From NCBI RefSeq assembly GCF_001427905.1, contig NZ_LMEF01000001.1:124394-188393 (forward strand): a stretch of DNA of 64,000 nt, written 5' to 3'. Each line of letters opens with the position of its first letter. Positions within the stretch are counted from its first letter, which is position 1. The translations under genes and the position numbers were made by a program. The notes under the pieces are model-generated. The model ran no database searches. It was not told the origin of the DNA and saw only the letters and a program-made list of their open reading frames with translations. Below, in pieces: positions 7,513 through 13,468 of the stretch. This DNA is from Flavobacterium sp. Root420. GTDB lineage: Bacteria; Bacteroidota; Bacteroidia; Flavobacteriales; Flavobacteriaceae.

Positions 7513-8100
7513 ATGAAAAAGATACTATTAGCCGGAAAATTAATTTTAGGAGCAGGACTTATTATTATATTCTTGAATTCTTGTAAAAACGAAACCAAAC
7601 AAGAAGATCCAAAAGAAGTGGCTGAAGATGCAAACGAAGCAAAATTCGACTCAATAGACAGTAAAGAAGATGATTCTGAATTTTTAGTAGATCAGGCTGA
7701 AGTTAATTTGGCTGAAATCGAAATCGGAAAACTGGCACAAACAAAAGGGACGAATCCTGAAGTGAAAAAATTTGGAAAAATGTTAGTTGATGATCATACT
7801 AAAGCCGCTTCTGAAGTAAGCGCTTTGGCTCAGGCAAAAAACTTTACACTACCAACTTCTCTTACTGAAGATGGTCAGGAAGAATATAAAAAACTAAACG
7901 AAAAATCAGGCGCTGATTTTGATAAAAAATTCGCTGACATGATGATTGATGGTCACGAAAAAGCAATCAACAAACTTGAAAAAGCGTCTAAGGATGCAAA
8001 AGATGCGGACGTGAGAACCTGGGCTTCTAATAATATTGCCGGATTGACCGCGCATTTAGAACACGCCAAAATGCTAAAACAAAATTTAGACAAAAAGTAA
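7513..8100 (+). CDS. DUF4142 domain lipoprotein
   Basis: 195 residues. A lipoprotein signal peptide with lipobox LNSC (Cys at about residue 24) is followed by an acidic linker and a DUF4142 helical domain (about 55-195): FLVDQAEVNLAEIEIGKLAQ, NPEVKKFGKMLVDDHTKAAS, FDKKFADMMIDGHEKAINKL and LTAHLEHAKML. The family forms a ferritin-like helical bundle with repeated DH and GHE motifs, typically stress-associated and located in the periplasm or on a membrane. A clear terminator follows at 8132-8167. It is monocistronic. Exact function unknown. Confidence 0.9.
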   Translation: MKKILLAGKLILGAGLIIIFLNSCKNETKQEDPKEVAEDANEAKFDSIDSKEDDSEFLVDQAEVNLAEIEIGKLAQTKGTNPEVKKFGKMLVDDHTKAASEVSALAQAKNFTLPTSLTEDGQEEYKKLNEKSGADFDKKFADMMIDGHEKAINKLEKASKDAKDADVRTWASNNIAGLTAHLEHAKMLKQNLDKK

Positions 8101-8131
8101 AATAAATTTAATTGGTTATTATTTTATTTTA

Positions 8132-8167
8132 AAAACCCCTTAGGATTTGAATTGCTTAAGGGGTTTT
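8132..8167 (+). terminator. Terminator of the DUF4142 gene
   Basis: AAAACCCCTTA at 8132-8142 pairs with TAAGGGGTTTT at 8157-8167 around a 14-base loop, followed by CTTTT. It lies 31 bases after the stop. Confidence 0.85.
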
Positions 8168-8174
8168 CTTTTGA

Positions 8175-8293
8175 GGTGCAAAGTTGCAGAGGGACAAAGG
8201 TTCAAAGGTTTTACTCTCTCTGTTAATTCTTTGCAATTGCAAAAGTAAGGTAGTAAAAGAAACCTTTGAACCTTTGTTGCTTTGAGCCTTTGT
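8175..8293 (-). repeat. Family C palindrome (ACAAAGGTTCAAAGGTTT arms)
   Basis: ACAAAGGTTCAAAGGTTT near 8193 and its exact complement near 8260 form an 18-bp stem with related words outside it (AGTTGCAGAGGG and TTGCTTTGAGCC). The right edge GCCTTTGTTC runs directly into the CTA that is the stop codon of the alcohol dehydrogenase. A second copy ends in the same way at 22692. Confidence 0.7.
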
Positions 8294-8295
8294 TC

Positions 8296-9348
8296 CTATT
8301 TCAAAGACTCCATATCAATCACAAAACGATACTTAATATCTCCTTTTAGTAATCTTTCGTAAGCTTCATTTACTTCATTTACGCCAATTATTTCAATATC
8401 TGCGGTAATATTATGTTCTGCACAGAAATCTAACATTTCCTGAGTTTCTGCAATTCCACCGATCATAGAACCTGCAAAACTTCTTCTACCTAATATAAGA
8501 CTGAATGAGGTTACAGGAAGTGGTTCCATTGGAGCACCAACCAATACTAAATTTCCATCAACTTTTAATAAATTTAAATACGAATCGATATTGTGTTCTG
8601 CAGAAACACAATCTAAAATAAAGTGAAGACTTCTTGCATGTTTCGCCATTTGTTCCGGATCTGTAGATAAAACTACTTCATCAGCTCCTAGACGTTTTGC
8701 GTCTTCGGTTTTAGACAATGAAGTGGTAAAAACTACCACATGAGCGCCCATAGCTTTTGCCAATTTGATTCCCATATGTCCCAAACCACCTATTCCGACA
8801 ATTCCTACTTTTTGTCCAGGACCAACTTTCCAGTGTTTTAATGGAGAATATGTTGTGATTCCAGCACATAACAACGGAGCAACTCCGGCAAGGTCTAATT
8901 TATCTGAAATGCGCAATACATAATTTTCATCCACCACAATACTTTGAGAGTAACCTCCAAAAGTTTGTCCGCCTAAATGTGCATCCGGTGAATTGAAAGT
9001 TAATATACTTCCGGCATCACAAAATTGTTCCAAACCTTCTTTACATTGTTCGCATTCTCTACAGGAATCAACCATACAACCTACTCCAGCCAACTCACCG
9101 ACTTTAAAATTCTTTACGTGATCTCCTACTTTTACCACTCTTCCCACGATTTCATGTCCGGGAACAATTGGATAAACTGTGCCATGCCATTCATTTCTGG
9201 CCGAATGTAAATCGGAATGGCAAATTCCGCAATATAAAATTTCTATTTCTACATCATGCGCTTGTACAGCTCTTCTTTTGATGTCTAATGTTTTTAATGG
9301 TGCTTCAGCAGCTATTGTACCAAAGGCTTTTATATCTTTTGTTTCCAT
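8296..9348 (-). CDS. Zinc-dependent NAD(P) alcohol dehydrogenase (YahK/cinnamyl-type)
   Basis: 350 residues from the ATG at 9348 (METKDIKAFGTIAAEAPLK). The longer upstream frame would translate repeat sequence and is rejected. Catalytic zinc site: CGICHSDLHSARNEWHG and PGHEIVG. Structural zinc: CxxxCREC, CEQC, FC pattern near residues 100-115. The Rossmann fold has GIVGIGGLGHMGIKLAKAMG near residue 180. These medium-chain enzymes reduce aldehydes to alcohols with NADPH. It is downstream of two cupins and an AraC regulator on the same strand, separated from the cupins by a 209-base repeat-containing gap, so shared control is possible but not proven. Confidence 0.95.
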   Translation of the reverse strand: METKDIKAFGTIAAEAPLKTLDIKRRAVQAHDVEIEILYCGICHSDLHSARNEWHGTVYPIVPGHEIVGRVVKVGDHVKNFKVGELAGVGCMVDSCRECEQCKEGLEQFCDAGSILTFNSPDAHLGGQTFGGYSQSIVVDENYVLRISDKLDLAGVAPLLCAGITTYSPLKHWKVGPGQKVGIVGIGGLGHMGIKLAKAMGAHVVVFTTSLSKTEDAKRLGADEVVLSTDPEQMAKHARSLHFILDCVSAEHNIDSYLNLLKVDGNLVLVGAPMEPLPVTSFSLILGRRSFAGSMIGGIAETQEMLDFCAEHNITADIEIIGVNEVNEAYERLLKGDIKYRFVIDMESLK

Positions 9349-9390
9349 TATAATTTCTTGTTTAAAGTTTATTTGTTTCAGGTAAATAGC

Positions 9391-9455
9391 CACAAAGGCG
9401 CTAAGTCGCATAGGAACGAAGTTCCTAGCGTGAACCTTCGTTCCTCGGGATGACA
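9391..9455. repeat. Family A/B repeat remnant upstream of the alcohol dehydrogenase
   Basis: CACAAAGGCGCTAAGTCGC (family A-like words) runs into GGAACGAAG (9413-9421) and its complement CTTCGTTCC (9436-9444), then CTCGGGATGACAAGATTG, which matches the outer end of family B repeats. Families A and B are again adjacent, as at 1073-1612 and 20700-20865. Confidence 0.55.
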
Positions 9456-9480
9456 AGATTGTGGTCAGGTAAGTCCAGAA

Positions 9481-9547
9481 TTATCTAATTATCTAATTAT
9501 CTAATTATCTAATTATCTAATTATCTAATTATCTAATTGACTAATTA
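9481..9547. repeat. Tandem octamer repeat (ATCTAATT)n
   Basis: About seven near-perfect head-to-tail copies of ATCTAATT end with one diverged unit (GACTAATT) just before the stop of the downstream cupin at 9558. Related words occur at 24050-24085. It could expand and contract by slippage. Confidence 0.85.
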
Positions 9548-9557
9548 TCAAATTCCT

Positions 9558-9962
9558 CTAACTTCCAAAACTGTGATATTCCTCATCAGTAACGCTGTCA
9601 AGCCAGATGCCATGCCCTTTGTCGATTTCCGTTATGATTGTTACATAAGAAAATTTTCTAAACGGAGTTGCTCCATACCAATGTTCAATTCCTGGTAAAA
9701 TTGTAATCACTTCGTCTTTATGAATTAAGCGAACTGCGCTTCCCTTTTCCTGATAATAGCCCACACCTTCTTTTGCAATAAGCAAATGAAGACTTGAATT
9801 AATATGCCAGTTACTTCTTGCACAAGGCTCGAAAGTAACTTCTTTAATCATTGTATTTTCAGGATGAATATTGCTGGTCTGTTTTTTATAAGATACGTCA
9901 CCTGTCATGTACGTATTAGGGACTTTTCCTTCTTCGATAACCGCTGCATAATTTGTCGACAT
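9558..9962 (-). CDS. Cupin-domain protein, second of a tandem pair, altered metal site
   Basis: 134 residues forming one cupin domain. It is a paralogue of the neighbouring gene at 9988-10401: shared FEPxARxNWH, GxGYYQE, and a C-terminal TDEEYHSFGS resembling TDEQYNSFK. The first cupin motif reads NWHINSSLH, where the neighbour has NWHTHPGGQ, so the second His of the HxH metal pair is replaced by Asn. The second-motif His (EHWYGA) remains. Metal affinity or activity may be reduced. It follows the first cupin by 25 bases and is surely cotranscribed. Substrate unknown; related small cupins are linked to quinone or carboxymuconolactone chemistry. Confidence 0.88.
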   Translation of the reverse strand: MSTNYAAVIEEGKVPNTYMTGDVSYKKQTSNIHPENTMIKEVTFEPCARSNWHINSSLHLLIAKEGVGYYQEKGSAVRLIHKDEVITILPGIEHWYGATPFRKFSYVTIITEIDKGHGIWLDSVTDEEYHSFGS

Positions 9963-9987
9963 AATTAATTATTTTTTGAGTTAGTTT

Positions 9988-10401
9988 TTATTTAAAGCTA
10001 TTGTATTGCTCATCGGTTACGGGTTCTAACCAATCTACAATTCCGGTTTGGGTATTGGTGCTGATGGCAATATGGGTAAATTCGCTATCCGGAGAAGCAC
10101 CGTGCCAGTGTTTAAGTTCGGGGGGAATATTGACGACATCACCTACTTGCAATAACTGAATTGGTTTGCCAACTTCCTGATAATATCCTGTTCCGCGCGT
10201 TACAATCAAAATTTGCCCGCCGGGATGGGTATGCCAATTGTTTCGTGCACCAGGTTCGAAAACAACATTACCAACTGCAGTATTTAGAACCGGGTCGTTT
10301 GGCACCAGCATTTTAACCCAGGCTTTTCCTGTAAAGTAATCTGCCGAAGCTAAATCGCCATTAGGAAAAATTTCGTTTAATTGATTTTCTGAAGTTTTCA
10401 T
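9988..10401 (-). CDS. Cupin-domain protein with intact metal-binding motif
   Basis: 137 residues with a full small-cupin signature: FEPGARNNWHTHPGGQILIV (His-x-His and Gln/Glu-type ligands), GYYQEVGKPIQLLQVGDVV, and PPELKHWHGASPDSEFTHIA (third His). The opening (EIFPNGDLASADYFTGKAW) is typical of cupin proteins that sit next to carboxymuconolactone decarboxylases and dehydrogenases. It is the first gene of a two-cupin operon preceded, 183 bases upstream, by the AraC regulator on the same strand. A possible -7 box (TAAATTTG, 10522-10515 on the reverse strand) lies upstream. Enzyme activity is not known. Confidence 0.9.
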   Translation of the reverse strand: MKTSENQLNEIFPNGDLASADYFTGKAWVKMLVPNDPVLNTAVGNVVFEPGARNNWHTHPGGQILIVTRGTGYYQEVGKPIQLLQVGDVVNIPPELKHWHGASPDSEFTHIAISTNTQTGIVDWLEPVTDEQYNSFK

Positions 10402-10584
10402 AATTATTTGTTTTTACTATCGGCACAACTAAATCAGAAAGCAAGAATGCGCTTTAAGAAGTTAGATTTAGTGTATAAAAAACCGATAAAGGATTAATAC
10501 TAATTATTTCGATGCAAATTTACTTTAGTAAAACCTACCTCGGATAATGATAATCAAACAAAAAATTAAGAATATGAAACAATT

Positions 10585-11457
10585 TTACATTCTCAACGAT
10601 TTCGGAATTGTTCCGGTAAGTCTTTTAAAGTAGTTATTAAAATAGCTTGGATATTCAAATCCGAGTGAGTAACCGATATCTGCAATGCTCCAGTCGGTGT
10701 GTTGCAATAAAGCTTTGGCTTCGCCGATAATTCGTTCAGTAATATGGGCTGTAGTAGGTTTTCCGGTAACTTCTTTTACCGAACGATTGAGGTGGTTTAC
10801 GTGTACTGCAAGACTTTGAGCGTAATCTTGTGGCGTTTTCAAAATTAGAGGCTGGTCTTTTGTTTCTACTGGAAATTGTCTTTCTAAAAGTTCCAGAAAT
10901 AAGGAGGTGATTCTTGCCGAAGCATTTTTGTGTTTAAAGAAATTCTCCGATGGTTGCATTTTCATTGATTCGTGCAAAATCAAATTAATGTAATTACGAA
11001 TTAAATCATCTTTGAAAACATAATCTGTCTCTTGTTCTTCGATCATTTTTTGAAACAACGAATCTATAAACACTTTATGTTCAGGCGTTAACGCAAAAAT
11101 TGGTGTACCACCTATTTTAAACAAAGGCGATTCATGAAGACTTTCTGAACGGTCTTTTACCTTTAAAAAATCTTCGGTAAACACACAGGCATACCCTTCA
11201 TAAGAAGGTGAAAGGGTATCCCAGGAATACGGAATATACGGATTTCCAAAGAACAAAATAGTTCCGTCAACCTCAATGCCGCGATCCGCGTAATGTACGA
11301 GGCTTTTACTGGTATTTATACAAATTTTGTAAAAATCCCTACGGTTATAAGTCGGAATTTTACTTGCATCACCATTAATTTCGTATACTTTAAAACCTTT
11401 CAGCTTTAAATCGTTTATACCAACTTCTGAAGCCTGAAAATCTAATTGCTCTTTCAT
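10585..11457 (-). CDS. AraC-family transcriptional regulator
   Basis: 290 residues. The C-terminal 100 residues carry the two helix-turn-helix motifs: YAQSLAVHVNHLNRSVKEVTGKPTTAH, then WSIADIGYSLGFEYPSYFNNYFKRLTG with the GF.Y.SYF signature. The N-terminal half is the cupin-like sensing domain found in AraC regulators (GTILFFGNPYIPYSW). It most likely controls the downstream cupin and alcohol dehydrogenase genes on the same strand. A TAACTTTG -7-like box (11469-11462 on the reverse strand) lies immediately before the ATG, which would give almost no leader; no matching TTG was found at the right distance. Confidence 0.93.
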   Translation of the reverse strand: MKEQLDFQASEVGINDLKLKGFKVYEINGDASKIPTYNRRDFYKICINTSKSLVHYADRGIEVDGTILFFGNPYIPYSWDTLSPSYEGYACVFTEDFLKVKDRSESLHESPLFKIGGTPIFALTPEHKVFIDSLFQKMIEEQETDYVFKDDLIRNYINLILHESMKMQPSENFFKHKNASARITSLFLELLERQFPVETKDQPLILKTPQDYAQSLAVHVNHLNRSVKEVTGKPTTAHITERIIGEAKALLQHTDWSIADIGYSLGFEYPSYFNNYFKRLTGTIPKSLRM

Positions 11458-11496
11458 TTTGCAAAGTTATGAAAATCAAATAAAAAAATAGTTTTA

Positions 11497-11648
11497 TTTT
11501 GTTTCAGGTTTCATGTTTCAGGTTGGGGTGGACTTAACCGCAAAGATCGCAAAGGATTACGCTAAGGTCGCTAAGTTTTATTTTTTCCTTGCGTGCCTTG
11601 CGTAATCCTTTGCGAACTTTGCGATTAGACCTTAAACCTGAAACAAAA
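11497..11648. repeat. Nested palindrome: outer TTTTGTTTCAGGTT arms around family A arms
   Basis: Outer arms 11497-11510 and 11635-11648 are exact inverted copies (14 bp). Inside, 11535-11627 holds a long family A hairpin (AACCGCAAAGATCGCAAAGG on the left, TAATCCTTTGCGAACTTTGC on the right). It occupies the whole gap between divergent AraC and Crp genes. Confidence 0.75.
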
Positions 11649-11664
11649 AATTTATCTTTGTTAC

Positions 11665-12252
11665 ATGAAAGACTTACAACCCGTTATAGATTATGTCTCC
11701 AGATATGTTGATTTAACAGATGATGAAAAAACGCATCTGGCTTCTTTTTTGAAAATCATCAAAGTCAAAAAAAGACAGTTTATTGTGCAACCAGGTTTTG
11801 TTTGCCAGCATAAAAGTTATGTTGTCAAAGGAGCTTTCAGAGGTTATTTAGTCGATAATGAAGGGAAAGAACACACTTTGTCTTTTGCTATTGAAGATTG
11901 GTGGATTTCCGATTACAGCAGTTTAATTTATCAGGAACCCGCGACTTTATTTGTTGAAGCATTGGAAGATTCTGTTCTTATTCAAATTGCTTATCAAGAC
12001 GAACAACGCTTTCTTCAGGAAATCCCGAAACTCGAAAAATTCGAACGTATTATTACCCAACGCTCTCTGGCTTTTCAACAAAAAAGACTTTTATCTAATT
12101 TTACTAAAACAGCCGAAGAACGCTATGATGAATTCATGAGCAAATATTCGGCAATTGCAAAACGTGTTCCACAATATGCATTGGCTTCGTATTTGGGCTT
12201 CAGTACCGAATATTTAAGTAAGATCCGCAATCGAAAATCCTCAAAAAGTTAA
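11665..12252 (+). CDS. Crp/Fnr-family transcriptional regulator
   Basis: 195 residues. The N-terminal cyclic-nucleotide-binding-type beta-roll (about 1-130) contains KRQFIVQPGFVCQHKSYVVKGAFRGYLVD and HTLSFAIEDWWISDYSS, typical of the Bacteroidota group that lacks a conserved cAMP-binding site. A short C-terminal helix-turn-helix follows with RVPQYALASYLGFSTEYLSKIRN. TATCTTTG at 11653-11660, five bases before the ATG, is a possible -7 box that would make the transcript nearly leaderless. It is followed by the SMP-30-like lipoprotein on the same strand, whose upstream region has an inverted TGTCCC/GGGACA, a candidate target. Confidence 0.92.
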   Translation: MKDLQPVIDYVSRYVDLTDDEKTHLASFLKIIKVKKRQFIVQPGFVCQHKSYVVKGAFRGYLVDNEGKEHTLSFAIEDWWISDYSSLIYQEPATLFVEALEDSVLIQIAYQDEQRFLQEIPKLEKFERIITQRSLAFQQKRLLSNFTKTAEERYDEFMSKYSAIAKRVPQYALASYLGFSTEYLSKIRNRKSSKS

Positions 12253-12302
12253 TCCAGTTCAACCTTATTTCCTAAACCAGTTCATTTTTATTTTTAGTAT
12301 TC

Positions 12303-12332
12303 TGTCCCAGATTTGCATTGTCAATAGGGACA
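12303..12332. promoter_or_regulatory. Candidate operator TGTCCC-N18-GGGACA
   Basis: TGTCCC at 12303-12308 and GGGACA at 12327-12332 are inverted, 21 bases before the SMP-30-like gene and 50 bases after the Crp/Fnr gene. It could be a regulator site or an RNA stem; the spacer is long for a Crp dimer. Confidence 0.3.
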
Positions 12333-12352
12333 AAAAATTTTAATTCATAAAA

Positions 12353-13333
12353 ATGAAAAATACTATTTTAATTACTGCACTTTCAATTCTTTTCATGGCA
12401 TGTGACAGCGAAAAAAAATCAGGAACCGCTTCCACCTCTTTCCAAAGTACATATTCCATAACTGACATTGGTCTTTATCCTGAAGGAATTGATTACGATT
12501 CTAGAAATGAAAAGTTTCTGTTTAGTTCCCTGCACAAAGGAGCTGTTTACACAATGAGTCCAAAAGGCGAAGCTATCGTTTTTGCTACGAGCAGCAAACT
12601 GGTTTTACCAACCGGAATTTATACAGATGAAGTCCGAAACCGCTTAATAGTCGCTAATGCTGATTTGGGAATCTCTCAAAAAAGTACTCCTGCCAGCGCC
12701 GGAAGTATTGCTACAGTTAGCATTTTCAATCTTACATCAGGTGAATTAATCAAGGAAATTGACTTGAAAAATTTCACACCAAATGCAGGCTCTTGTTTAA
12801 ATGATATAGCTGTAGACACCAAAGGGAATATTTACATTACTGATTCGTTTTCTCCCAATATTTATAAAATTGATGACAATTATATTCCCTCTTTATTTTT
12901 GACCAATACACTATTTCAGCCCGCTCCAAATCAATTTGGTTTAAATGGAATCGTTTTCCATCCTGATGGTTATTTACTGGCTGTAAAAACAGATGATTCG
13001 AAGCTGTTTAAAATATCACTTTCTGATCCCGCTGTTATTACTGTCGTTACCGGAACAACTTTCAGCACTCCGGATGGTATTGAATTGGATAAAAACAATA
13101 ATTTAGTGGTGGTTGAAAATGGACTTGGTTTGGGTAAAACCTACACTTTTTCAAGCACAAACAACTGGACGAGTGCTTCAAAAATAAGTGAAACCAATAT
13201 TGGAAAAGAGGAATTTCCAACAACTGCAACTTTGGCTTCTGATGGAAATGTTTATGTTGTCAATTCTAAATTGGGTAAATTATTGGCAGGAGATAAAACG
13301 CAATCTAGTTATACTATTCAGAGGATAAAGTAA
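12353..13333 (+). CDS. SMP-30/gluconolactonase-like beta-propeller lipoprotein
   Basis: 326 residues. The lipoprotein signal ends in lipobox FMAC (Cys about residue 17). The rest is a six-bladed beta-propeller with repeated strands such as YPEGIDYDSRNEKFLFSSLH, GSCLNDIAVDTKGNIYITDS, FGLNGIVFHPDGYLLAV, FSTPDGIELDKNNNLVVVEN and TATLASDGNVYVVNSKLG. The ND and NG positions match metal-binding residues of SMP-30/gluconolactonase proteins. Exported and probably anchored to a membrane. It could be a lactonase or a binding protein; the substrate is unknown. It lies 100 bases downstream of the Crp/Fnr regulator, which may control it. Confidence 0.87.
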   Translation: MKNTILITALSILFMACDSEKKSGTASTSFQSTYSITDIGLYPEGIDYDSRNEKFLFSSLHKGAVYTMSPKGEAIVFATSSKLVLPTGIYTDEVRNRLIVANADLGISQKSTPASAGSIATVSIFNLTSGELIKEIDLKNFTPNAGSCLNDIAVDTKGNIYITDSFSPNIYKIDDNYIPSLFLTNTLFQPAPNQFGLNGIVFHPDGYLLAVKTDDSKLFKISLSDPAVITVVTGTTFSTPDGIELDKNNNLVVVENGLGLGKTYTFSSTNNWTSASKISETNIGKEEFPTTATLASDGNVYVVNSKLGKLLAGDKTQSSYTIQRIK

Positions 13334-13368
13334 TTGTTTTAGGTTTTAGGTTTCAGATTAGGGCAGGT

Positions 13369-13457
13369 TTAACCGCAAAGTTCGCAAGGAGATACGCAAG
13401 GTTCGCTAAGTTTTCCCTTGCGTTCTTTGGTAAAATCATTGCGGACCTTGCGGTTAA
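13369..13457. repeat. Family A palindrome
   Basis: TTAACCGCAAAGTTCGCAAG on the left and the complement ending CTTGCGGTTAAA on the right fold over a central AAGTTTTCCCTT. It lies between converging genes ending at 13333 and 13469. The left flank (TTTCAGATTAGGGCAGG) resembles the flank of the copy at 11511-11534. Confidence 0.75.
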
Positions 13458-13468
13458 ATAACTTCAAT

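Noticed and set aside
9349..9456. 36-residue N-terminal extension of the alcohol dehydrogenase
   Set aside because: It translates repeat sequence; homologues start near METKDI.
9481..9547. Considered as a CRISPR array
   Set aside because: Contiguous octamers with no spacers and no cas genes in the window.
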